Assembly: GCA_019916065.1 (NCBI GenBank)
Contig: CM034234.1
Coordinates: 4,810,342 to 4,874,341, forward strand
DNA: 64,000 nucleotides
Direction: 5' to 3'
DNA from: Vitellaria paradoxa
Taxonomy: Eukaryota > Streptophyta > Magnoliopsida > Ericales > Sapotaceae
Shown: piece by piece, positions 23,155-33,287 of the stretch
Layout of the letters: each line of letters begins with the position of its first letter
Position numbering within the stretch: the first letter of the stretch is position 1
The notes under the pieces: generated by a model
Seen by the model: only the letters and a program-made list of their open reading frames with translations
Told to the model about the DNA's origin: nothing
Databases searched by the model: none
Made by a program: the position numbers and the translations under genes

Positions 23155-23373
23155 GGAATGAATGCGACCAAAGCCATGTCTAATGAAAATTGGATACCAT
23201 TTTGTGGTGGTGATTCAGAAGTAGAGTACGTAATGCACATTCCAATTGGTTGGCCAGCACCTGCCAAACATAAAAATGCAAGTGGCCAACTTGGTGTAAT
23301 TTTTCCAATTGAACCGTATGCAAACAGGAGATTTTCTAACTACCGTATCCCCAAAATAATATGAAATGCTGAG
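23151..23373 (+). repeat. GAATGCGACCAAAG module, copy 1 of 6
   Basis: Contains GAATGCGACCAAAGCCATG, then TCTAATGAAAATTGGAT, CATTCCAATTGGTTGG, CAAACATAAAAATGC, GGCCAACTTGG and CAGGAGATTTTCTAACTAC. Related copies are at 45693, 49705, 51744, 60139 and 63530. The 51744 copy is the upstream region of gene B, so the module looks like peptide-gene 5' flank. A short open frame here is not conserved among copies. Confidence 0.8.
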
Positions 23374-23378
23374 GGCTT

Positions 23379-23409
<31 letters not shown>

Positions 23410-23646
23410 AGCTAGTCGAACCTATCAAACCAAATCGGTGAGGTTGTTTGCTAGACGAAAAAAAAAAAGCAAGTAGACCGATTAAATTAAGGGTGTGTTT
23501 AGGCTCCATTTGTAACCTTGGGTTTATTACTTTATTTATTTATTTATAAAATGATTAAATTTATTTTTTATATTTTAATTTTCTTATAAATCTTCAAGGA
23601 TAAAAATATCAAATTAAAAAAACTAAAAAACTACGTTATAAAAAGT

Positions 23647-23988
23647 TAGGTGGCATTTGGTTTATTTTTTTTATTTTCTATTTTTTGTTTTTGTTTTATA
23701 TGTTAAAAATATCAAAGCAAAGAAATATAAAATGTTCTATTTTCTTGTTTTGAGATTTTTCTTATTTTTGGTTAAAAACTAACAAAACGACTTTTTACCA
23801 TTTTTCATTTCATATGTAAATTCATTTTCTTTTTTTGAAAACAAATTTTGAAAATACAAATAACCAAATGAGTTTTGATTTATTTTCTTATTTTCAAAAG
23901 TATAAAATAAAAAATAAGTTCAAAACAGAAAATAAAAAATAAAAAATAAAATAGAAAACAGAAGATAGAAAAACAAACCAAATGACAC
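23647..23988. mobile_element. MITE, family 2, Tourist-like
   Basis: Inverted ends GGTGGCATTTGGTTTATTTT and CAAACCAAATGACACA flanked by TTA. The interior is TTTTGTTTT-rich with matching AAAATAAAAA on the other side, so the whole element can fold. A related element is at 43639-43950. Confidence 0.65.
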
Positions 23989-24271
23989 ATTAGTTCTTTC
24001 CCTTTTCAAATACAAAAAAGATGACTTTTTTTTACTTTTTTCCTTTCCAAATACAAAAAGAGAAAAAAGCTAAACTACTTTTTTTTACTTTTCAAACCAA
24101 GCCTTAAAGTGATTAAAAGTGAGATAAAATAAAATAAAGAGAGATGAGTTATGAATTCATTAAATCTTGTAACGAGATAAAAAAGTAAATATTTCTTAAA
24201 AATTTTAAAAATTTTTAATATTTTATTTCACGACAAACGCACACTAAAATTAAAATTAGATCGATATCGAT

Positions 24272-24518
24272 GCCAGTAATTACACAGATGGCATTGAAAT
24301 CCTTCAATTATACAAATCGCCCTCAACAAAACCAGTTGTTTACAGCCTGTTTACATCTTTTCTTATTTTTAAGAATTTTTTAAAAATATATAAATAACAT
24401 GCCACAAATTTTACTCAAATTAAAAAGAAATTTCAATTTTTATTAAAAAATTCATGTAATAAAATTAAAAAAACAAAAACTAAATTCTAGTTTGTCCCGA
24501 GTTATAGTTTTGAGTTAT
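24272..24518. repeat. Direct repeat of gene A downstream flank (copy 2)
   Basis: Near-identical to 18443-18690. It joins directly to GATCGATATCGATGCCA. In the paralogous block B that position instead continues CTCGATATCGACCTTCC with more 5' module, so a junction created by recombination or deletion lies at about 24270. Confidence 0.8.
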
Positions 24519-24864
24519 TGTAAGGCTGGCTTTGATGAGTAAGTACTTTAAATAAATAGATTTGAAATTAAATTAAATTAAAATATAAGTGAAGTAGTTA
24601 GTTTATGTAATTATTTATGAATTTTTTTAATTATTATTCTAAGAATTACAATTGAAGTATTGGAATCACACCCTTTTGAATGGTTTTAAATAACTATTGT
24701 TTTTTAATAATTTTAAATTCATCATTTTTAACCACTCAAAATTATCATAAAATCTCCATCAAATATAATAATATTGAATTTAAATAACTATCTTTATATA
24801 AGTAACGCAAAATTCCTTTATTTTTTTATTTTATAAATACAAATGCAATCTAAATTTTTAATTA

Positions 24865-25230
24865 AGGCCCCGTTTGGTATTAAGGAAAAACTCCAAATTT
24901 TACTATAAATCTCTAACAACCCATTTACCTCTAATATTTCCTCATCACTAATTTCAAAAAATTTTAATATTTCGCTAAAAAAATAAAAAAATCTAAAAGT
25001 AGGTTAACCGAATGTGTAAATTTTTTATATAATCATATTCTTCGTGTCGAAAGTTTTCAAACGAGTACTATTGTCGCTATTTTTTGTGAATTTTTTTGAA
25101 TCTGTGAGAACGAATTTGAAAAACCGTTCTTACGATTTGCTACTTTTTAAAAAAAAAAAGCGCCAAAATCAACTCCAAACCACATTTTATCTCAATTTAA
25201 CTTATTTTTTCTTACTTCAAACTAAAAAGA
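24865..25230. mobile_element. MITE, family 1, degraded right end
   Basis: Starts TTAAGGCCCCGTTTGG and carries the same interior as the 5012 element (CTCTAACAAC, TTTCAAAAAATTTTAATATTTCGC, GTGTCGAAAGTTTTCAAACGAG). The right end (CTTACTTCAAACTAAAAAG) is eroded. Confidence 0.6.
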
Positions 25231-25784
25231 CATACAGGAACGAATTTCAATCTATACTTTGTGTAAAGGATCTCTATTCAGAAAGGTCCTGCCTTGCAGT
25301 TATACATGAGATGCCAATGTGGCTTGCCATGGAATTTTCTTTATTTTCTTTTTTACTCCTCATCACGCCTCTCTCTCCCCCTTGGCCTAACAAATATCTA
25401 TTATACTTTTAAATAGATTTCGTTTTGTATCTTTTTTTTTTATTTAAAATTTCTATAAATTATTATTGTCTAAGGTGCAAATTTAATTACTACTTATTTT
25501 GACAGTCTTTTATATTAATCAGATAATGTTTTCTTTATTATATGAATAATATGAGCAATATTATGTGAACAGAAAAAATTATTAAAATTTTTTATCAGAA
25601 TAATGCATCACATTTCCATGCCTATCGCTTTAGAATAAGTAACTCACTAAAAGATTTCTTAATTACAATATTACCATTTCTAAATGATTCCGGTGTCATC
25701 TTTTGGTCTAATCTTTTGTAGACTATCAGTTCTCATAACATATATACATATATATATATATACATATATAACATACCAATACAT

Positions 25785-25981
25785 TGCAATCCTAAGGATT
25801 AACTCAACTGGTTAGATCTTGAGTTTGTTTCTCAGTGATCACTAGTTTGAGTCTTCTTGAGACCACTAGAGGATTTACCTAATTCTTAATTTTAGAACTC
25901 TAAAAATTAGTCAAGTTGCACATGCTGGCCTAGACAGAGGCTAGATTAAACATCCTCTGTTACCCCAAAAAAAAAAAAAAA
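25785..25981 (+). mobile_element. tRNA-derived SINE-like element
   Basis: Box A-like TTAACTCAACTGGTTAGATC and box B-like AGTTTGAGTCTTC near the 5' end, about 195 bp, ending in poly(A). CAATACATTGCAA lies before it and CAATACGTTGCAA recurs after the tail, consistent with a target duplication that was later amplified. Confidence 0.6.
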
Positions 25982-26295
25982 GACTGAACTGGACACCCTC
26001 TAGTACCCAAAAAAAAGAACCTTGCAACAGCCCAGTTGCTTAGTTTTATTTGTAGTTAAAAATTATAATGTATTCTTTTGATTACAAACACCCTCTGTTA
26101 CCCAAAAAAAAAAAAAAACCAATACGTTGCAACAAGCCAGTTGCTTAGTTTTATTTGAAGTTAAAATATTATAATGTATTCTTTTGATTGCATACACCCT
26201 CTGTTGCCCCAAAAAAAAAAACCAATACGTTGCAACAAGCCAGTTGCTTAGTTTCATTTGTAGTTAAAATATTATAATGTATTCTTTTGATTACA
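25982..26295 (+). repeat. Three tandem copies of about 104 bp: SINE tail plus flank
   Basis: Each unit reads TTGCAACAxGCCAGTTGCTTAG...TATAATGTATTCTTTTGATT...CACCCTCTGTTxCCC then poly(A). Copies begin near 26022, 26127 and 26230. The unit fuses the SINE 3' tail (CCTCTGTTACCCCAAAA) to host flank. Confidence 0.75.
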
Positions 26296-26299
26296 TAAT

Positions 26300-27418
26300 T
26301 TAGTTTATCCCATTTTCGGATTGGAACTTTCACAATTACTTTCGTAATTTACTTTTCAAAAGAAACGTATTTGCATTGAAATTGAGAATTTGAGGTTGCT
26401 TTCGAAATGTTTGTTCGTTGAAAATTATATTTTTACAAAAATTTAAAATACCTTCTTCAAAACAATTTATTTATGTTTAAAAAAATATTAATTTTTAAAA
26501 AATATATAAATAAAATTATTTTTTAAATTTTTTTAAAACAAACTAAGCCTATAAAAAAAAATTCATTCTTACAATGAAAAGTTTTATTCTATTTTATAAA
26601 AATGTGCCCTGCGTAATAAATACACTTATCAAAAGTTGTCTTTTTTTTCTTTTTTTTTTCAAATAGACACTTGCCTTTCTTTCTATATATTATGCGTGTC
26701 AAAAATTTATTAAAACATATTTTATTATTTTTTAAAAAAGTACTTGTGGATTAATATTTCTCTTTAAGAAAGTGTAAGGCAATCATAATTTAAGGAAACT
26801 TCCTATAACCTTATTTCGATAACGTGCAAAATGACGTAGCAGGTATCAAAAATCTTGGAAAGACTAAGTAGGCCTAATTATCCGACACCAAACTTTGACT
26901 AATTGGCCTAATCAAAGCAGAACATGTCGACTGATTATCGACAAAATTAAAATTTCTCTCCTTATATTTGAATTTTAAATTTTTGGATCAGGAAAATATA
27001 GGATTAGTTTAGTGATTTTGTTCATACATACATCATTTTCAAACTAATTCCAAGTTTGTTTTGTCGAAAATATTAGAGGCCTAATGATGGTATAAGTATG
27101 TAAAATCATGCAAAGTCCACTATGGGGCCCTTCCGTGAGGGGTGTGTGGGATTTGGTTTTGGTTTGGTTTGATCCATATCTAATCAAAAACTAAATTAAT
27201 TACGTTTAGTTTTTGAAAATTCGACCTGAAATCGAATCGATTTTAATTTTGATATCAAACTTAACTATAAACAAAAAATAAAAATAAAAAGAAATAAGTC
27301 AAGTTGAGTCTGTTCAATTTTTAGATTGAGTGAATTTACTTATTTTTTATTTTTAAACTTTCAAATAAATAATATGTTATGTATTAATATAATATTATAA
27401 ATATTACAATATGCATAA
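26300..27418. other. AT-rich intergenic sequence, no gene seen
   Basis: No coding frame, RNA gene or bounded repeat that I can support. Confidence 0.4.
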
Positions 27419-27420
27419 TT

Positions 27421-27920
27421 GCGTTTGGAGTGTTAAGAAATTTCATAAAAATCCAACAACCTCTATAATTCATTAAAATTTTCTATCACACTTTTACTTT
27501 TGTCGCATTTACTAATTTCAAAAAATTTCAATATTTCGCTAAAAAAATAGAAAATTCATAACGAGATTAATCGAGTGCGAAATTTTTTTTTTCATAATCA
27601 TAAACTTCGTAATTTTCAAACTAGTACCATTGTCGCTAATTTATCTCTATTTTTTTAAATCTGTTAGAACGGATTTGGGTAAACCGTTCTAACGATTTAT
27701 CGGTGTAAAATCTATTAGAACCAATTTGAAAGGTCGTTCCAACGATTTTGGTATTATTCAGAGAGAAAATAAGCATTTTTTGAATCTGTTAGAATGAATT
27801 TAGGAAACCGTTCTAACGGTTTTGGTACTATTCATCTCAAAAAACGTGATTTGGAAAGAAACACCAAACGTCTTTTTTACTCTAAACCATGTCTTTTTCT
27901 TGTTTTTTATCAATCCAAAC
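27421..27920. mobile_element. MITE, family 1
   Basis: Inverted ends GCGTTTGGAGTG and CAATCCAAACGC. The interior shares TTTCAAAAAATTTCAATATTT, GGTACTAxTTG-type and repeated CGTTCTAACG(A/G)TTT segments with the elements at 5012 and 8296. Confidence 0.6.
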
Positions 27921-27924
27921 GCTA

Positions 27925-29010
27925 TTGTATAAGATATTATATTTTTTGAGCTTGATTATTTTCAATTCAATTTTAATCCAGAACCGAACTGATTTCGATA
28001 TGAACTCGAACCAACTCAAATCCAAGTGTTTGAATAGATTTAGTTTTTGAGTTTTTCGTTTTTTGTGCATTCCTATCGTGTGATATGCTAAAAGACACCA
28101 AAAATCTTGAATGGATTTTAACTTCCTCAATACAAAAAATCTACAATTTTTATCAATTTTCTTCAAATTTTACGAATGTTTTTTAACTTTCTTCAACTTC
28201 ATCTAAAAATTTTCAACTTTATTAAAAAATGTCAAAATTTTTTTTTGTGAAACACACAAAACGTCTAATAATGCGAAATTACACAAAATTTTACTAAATT
28301 TGACACTCCTAACCGCCCTAATTATTTTTAGAAACAGCGGGATGAATGAAAATTAACTGGAGCAAGGTCAGATTGACATTATTATCTCAAAAAGGTGGCC
28401 TGACGGTGGAAAATAAAAGAAAAATAATACGAAATTCGGTAGATAAAGAAAAATAAATTAAAACATTAGTTTAATAAAAAAATACTTTAAAGTTCACATC
28501 ATAGTTTAACCCAATTAAATGAAGATACATTTTTTATTATATGTTATTTTTTCTTTTTTTTTCTTTTTTTTTTTCTTGCTAATAATTACACAACGGGTTT
28601 GGTTATAGGTAACATTTTTTTTTATGACAATAGATAATAAACTGAGGCTTAGTTTGAAAAGTAAAAAAATTAGTTTTTTTTTTTAATTAGCAGCTACTTG
28701 TTACTAGTAATTATTAAAAAATTAATTTTTTTTATATTTAGGAAAAGGAAAAATTAATTTTTTAGTAGTTAACTTCTTAAGTTTTTTAATTTAATATTTT
28801 TACCTTTTAATAGTTAAAAAAAATATAAAATATAAGAGAATAATTTTGATCATTTAAAAAAAAAACAAAAAAATAGTAACTGATAGCTCCAACAACCATC
28901 TACTGTTACCAAAGGAAGCTTGAAGCGGGCGAATGAGAATTGAAAGTGACATTATGAGAAAAGTCATAAACTAAAAAAATATTTACAATAATTGAACCAA
29001 CATAGGCAGC
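27925..29010. other. AT-rich intergenic sequence, no gene seen
   Basis: No supportable gene. Includes poly(T)/poly(A) tracts at 28550-28860 in partly inverted arrangement, probably an eroded fold-back element. Confidence 0.35.
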
Positions 29011-29415
29011 TACCATTTGAGTGTCTGCCTCCCGATGGTGGCAAATATTTGATAGCAACGTAAAAAATTAATTGAAAGTTACGTCTTGTACTGATCCTGG
29101 AAAGAGAACTGATCCTTTTCAATAAAAAATTGTTCAAAATGAATATTATCTGTAAGGGAAAATTTAATAATTAAAAGGGATCGACCTATGAGGTTATTGA
29201 AAACAACACAACACTTTTAACATATGAAAAATTTTAAAGTTATTTGTTTGAAATTATATATTCATTTATAATATGATTTTATATAATACAATAACAGCAA
29301 ATTTATAATAAATAAATTAAACATATAAATATTTGTATATTTAAATAGAATTTTGGTTAATTCTGTCCTGAGAGCATCCATTAATGTGACCCTTCTGTTG
29401 TATTTATTCCAGGGA
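29010..29415. repeat. Flank module left of the DUF247 relic
   Basis: TACCATTTGAGTGTCTGCCTCC, then TTGAAAGTTACGTC and GGAAAGAGAACTGATCC, resembles the modules near 7830 and 9780. In the intact arrangement this module lies downstream of a DUF247 gene (1.8 kb left of 11663). Confidence 0.4.
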
Positions 29416-30070
29416 CCTTCCATTCGGGCAGATCTATTTGGACCAGTAGAAGAATTCAGCAGGTAGATATTTATATGTTTATGTTAAAATGAGATAAGGA
29501 TTAATTGTGGGTTTGAGCAAAGCCAAGAACCCCCCCCCCCCTCGACTGGCACTTAATGCATTACCCATGTCTATGGCAAACAATTATATATATCTACACT
29601 TTACCAGTAGCGTTTACAATTAATTACTTGCACAATTTAAATTGGGAATATTTTTAATTACATATTTTATGGTGTGGAGATTATATGAATTCAAAATTTT
29701 ATTTCCAACGACCCAAGGCTTCTCTCTCTCTCTCTGTCTGCTTTTTTAATTTTATACATAGATACTGCGAATCTGGCTCCTTTGGTTTTCGACAACCAAA
29801 AGTTTGTTTTTATCTTTTTTAAACGTATATTTACCTTTACACACAGCAAGGCCTCTCACCCTAACGTATAATGTCATATAACCAAAATGATTTTTCCAAA
29901 AACAAAAAAATAATAATAATAAGCAAAAATATGCGCAAACTTGTGAGTTTAACATTTAAAATAGAAATATCTATCTTCACATACTATAATTTTTATCATT
30001 GTCGCTTCATTCTAGTTAATTTTTTGATAGAATAACGTTTTGCAATGCTAATTTTATTAAAAAAAATGCT
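29416..30070 (-). pseudogene. Relic: 5' flank of a DUF247 gene with the coding region deleted
   Basis: Aligned with 13140-13680, the order is conserved: CCATTxGGGCA(A/G)ATCTATTTG (start-codon context), CAGGTAGATAT, GATTAATTGTGGGTTTGAG, AATTACTTGCACAATTT, TATGAATTCAAAA, then the CAACAACCAAAAG module. Left of the start codon, where about 1.5 kb of DUF247 coding sequence should be, unrelated sequence begins at once. The TATA box found at 13281 is missing. I read this as a duplicated unit that lost its gene. Confidence 0.7.
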
Positions 30071-30202
30071 GTTGTAAGAAAAAAAAAAAAAGTAATATGA
30101 AAATACAACCGCAATAATACGACTCAGTGATGGACTCGATGCCAATTTCGTTTTTAAAAATATATTGATTAAGAGTGCAGTTGTAACTCAGTGACGGTAG
30201 CA

Positions 30203-30617
30203 TTTACTTCGCCAACGACTCATGACCCGGGGTCCAGCAGCCAGCCACCTCCCTCCGAAAATATCAGGCGTTCCTATTTTGGATAAAGAAATAGTAATAA
30301 ATAAATTTGTTAATGGGTTATATTGCGCAATATTTTTATTATTATTCCTAATTTTATGAAGTGTTTGATTTACTAATAAATATTAAAAAAATTTAATTTT
30401 TACTAATTTTTTACTTCGCCAACGACTCATGACCCGGGGTCCAGAAGCCAGCCACCTCCCTCCGAAAATATCAGGCGTTCCTATTTTGGATAAAGAAATA
30501 GTAATAAATAAATTTGTTAATGGGTTATATTGCGCAATATTTTTATTATTATTCCTAATTTTATGAAGTGTTTGATTTACTAATAAATATTAAAAAAATT
30601 TAATTTTTACTAATTTT
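30203..30617. repeat. Recent tandem duplication, 2 x about 207 bp
   Basis: The segment starting TTACTTCGCCAACGACTCAT and ending in TTTACTAATTTTTTACTT is repeated once. I noticed a single difference (CCAGCAGCC versus CCAGAAGCC), so the duplication is young or recently homogenised. Confidence 0.9.
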
Positions 30618-30906
30618 TTACTTTATTTGAATTAAATTTTATCATATGATTATTATTATTATTTTTTTTTTTTGGGTTTACCACCAACTACTACAAAAGG
30701 CGGGAAAAAAAAATGTGATTGATTTAAATTGACCGCGTCATTGTGGGAAAGGCATCCCAATTTTTTTCGAACCCAGACAAAGAGCATACATCCACGCATC
30801 ATGAAGTGGCTGTCCCATCTTCACATCCAACTTCAAAGAGGAAACAGTCCCCACAGCTGTCTATCACCTGCCCTCTCTCTTTTCAGGAGCAGAGGCTAGT
30901 AATAAA

Positions 30907-31843
30907 GGAAGCGGGGGGGCTAACATCGATAAACGATGTTAGCCCGCGGACAGCGAATGCTGGCCGCACGTCTCAATAATTTTTTTTTTTTTTTTTGGCA
31001 GTTTGCTTCAAACCGGAGAGAAGGTTGAATTTGAAAAGAAACAAAGTTAATTTTTTTTTTTTTTTTTTGCAGTTAGTTATCAATTATTTATTAAAAAATT
31101 AATTTTTTTTGTATTTGAAAAAAAAAATTAAAATATAAATAAGTAAATTTAATTATATAAAAAAATAGTAGTTGATAGTCAAACTACCAACTTTTTTTTA
31201 AAGATTGTGTTTGGAAAAAAAAGTTGATAGTTTGGCTACCAACTATTAAGGGCTCGTTTAGTTTATTTTTTTATTTTTTATTTTTTTTATTTTTGTTTTC
31301 TATTTTCTGTTTTGAACTCATTTTTCATTTTACGCTTTTGAAAATAAGAAAAAAGTTTAAAACGTATTTGGTTATTTGTGTTTTCAAAATTTATTTTCAA
31401 AAATAGAAAATGAACTTACACATAAAATTAAAAATGAGTTCAAAACAGAAAATAGAAAATAAAAATAAAAAAAATAAAAAATAAAAAATAAACTAAACGA
31501 GCCCTTAATAGTTGGTAGCCAAACTATCAACTTTTTTTCCCAAACACAATCTCCAAAAAAAGTTGGTAGTTTGACTGCTAGCTACTATTTTTTTTATATA
31601 ATTAAATTTATTCATTTATATTTTAATTTTTTTTAATACAAAAAAAATTAAATTTTTAATAAATAATTGATAACTAACTGCAAAAAAATAAAAAAAAAAT
31701 TAACTTTGTTTCTTTCCAAATTTAACCTTCTTTCCGGTTTGAAGCAAACTGCCAAAAAAAAAAAAAAAAATTATTGAGACGTGCGGCCAGCATTCGCTGT
31801 CCGCGGGCTAACATCGTTTATCGATGTTAGCCCCCCCGCTTCC
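30907..31843. mobile_element. Palindromic MULE (Mutator-like) non-autonomous element, 937 bp
   Basis: Flanked by a perfect 9-bp target duplication AGTAATAAA (30898-30906 and 31844-31852), the Mutator signature. The whole element is a near-perfect inverted repeat centred near 31375 with arms of about 450 bp. The ends begin GGAAGCGGGGGGGCTAACAT. Inside each end is a second small hairpin, GGGCTAACATCG-ATAAA-CGATGTTAGCCC. No transposase is encoded. The RNA of either strand would form a long duplex. Confidence 0.93.
31250..31504. mobile_element. Nested MITE at the centre of the MULE palindrome
   Basis: GGGCTCGTTTAGTTTATTTTTT and its inverse, ending CTAAACGAGCCC, are bordered by TTAA on both sides. 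End sequence and TTTTATTTT-rich arms resemble family 2 MITEs at 23647 and 43639, so a Tourist-like element seems to occupy the spacer of the palindrome. Confidence 0.6.
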
Positions 31844-31859
31844 AGTAATAAACGAAATC

Positions 31860-33280
31860 CAGAAATAAGATGCAGAATCCGCTGAGAATCGTTCGGTTCT
31901 TTAATCTAGGGCTGCACTCGTAAAATTAATCTAAACAATTACTTTTTAACATTAAAGCTCCTGTTGCTCAATTGAGATCTCGTTAGACCATTAAAATTTA
32001 TCAAAGTTTATTAATTTTGATTAATTTTTTATATTTTTTTATTTAAATTTTTTTACATATTATTTTTATATCACATCTTTCTATTTTTATTATATTTTTT
32101 TGATCAATTTTTTATCAACCTAATGCATTTAAACTTGGAATAATACTTTCATTTTTCTTTTTAAAAGCAGCTGTAAATATATTTTCCTAAAAATATATAT
32201 ATTTTATATACTTTACATTGAAATAAAGGGGCTTTTAACTTCTGAAATGGTACCGTTTTCCAATTGTCTAGCAAAAGGTTAATTTAGGTTGATTATTGAT
32301 ATATATCTATATATATATATATATTAACTCTGTTTAAAATAATAAAAAAATTTTAAAAATAATAAAAAAATACTAAAAATTTTTAAAATTTATTCACTTC
32401 TATTTTATTATATAAATTTATAATTTATTTCATTTTTTATCACTCCAAACACACATATTACGTATATATTTACAAGGAAGTTCCCGCAACACCGACAGTT
32501 AATTTGTTAAAAATTAATAAATATTTTTAAAAATATTTAAAAATCTTCAAAATCTTACACCGTACTTCGTAAAATTTTTATAAATTTTTATATATATCTA
32601 CATAATCCATCAAATTTTTACAAATTCTAATACCTTTTTATAAAGTCCAATAACTCTTTTAAAAATTTCAAATAATTTTTTAATAAATTTCAACAAAACT
32701 AACATAAATCTATGAAAAAAAACAAAAAAAAAAAAAAAATTCTTCTCACAGTTTGTCCCCAAATGTAAAAAAGATCAATAACTTTCAAAGAAAAATGATG
32801 GCATAAATTTGTGAAAACGGATCTAAAAGATTGTTCTTACAATTTTTCTCACTAACTTTTTACCGTAAAAATTTTAAAAATTACATTATTCATCTCTAAA
32901 AATTATACTTTAAATTAAAAATACCAAATCTCAAAAATTATCTCAAATCAAATTTTTTTTTCTTATTTTTTACCACACCAAACGCTCACAAAATCTACAA
33001 AGAGAATGCCAGAAATTGCACGGATAGATATATAATAATTATCACTATACTACAAAAACCAACAAAACAGCAATATCCATGAGTTTTCTTAGATAGATGT
33101 TATGCAAAATTGACAATTGAAGGGGAAAGGGGAAATAAACAACAAAACAGAAGTCGGACGCATATAACAGTACAGAAACAAGCCTTCTAAACGAAACAAA
33201 ACTAATTAAGGTTATCAAATCTGGACCATGACTTAACTGCAGGAACGAACACAGCAAAGATAGATATTCATGGGTCATCC
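31860..33280. other. AT-rich intergenic sequence, no gene seen
   Basis: No gene recognised. The last 250 bases (33040-33287) are probably the 3' UTR of the neighbouring minus-strand DUF247 gene. Confidence 0.4.
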
Positions 33281-33287
33281 TCATTAT

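Larger units (their letters stand above)
20278..23420. repeat. Duplicated block, copy A (related to 40.5-46 kb and 48.1-50 kb)
   Basis: Collinear landmarks shared with copy B: TTGTTGTTTTAAGTATTTAA (20278 / 40517), GAGTGxGACAT (20640 / 40863), TCTAGCGGAGGxAATTGCTCCG (21292 / 41524 / 48124), CGACCTAAATGAATTCAG (21440 / 41710 / 48296), GATACTGTCGTATGG (22361 / 43604 / 49232), GAATTTTCCACGATTGTTC (22668 / 45252) and the GAATGCGACCAAAG module (23151 / 45693 / 49705). No gene inside. Confidence 0.85.

Noticed and set aside
23152..23364. 70-residue open frame in the GAATGCGACCAAAG module
   Set aside because: Other copies of the module shift or stop this frame, so it is not maintained as protein.
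30743..30979. 78-residue open frame before the MULE
   Set aside because: The MULE boundary at 30907 cuts it, no domain is recognisable, and its frame meets a stop soon after the reconstructed empty site.
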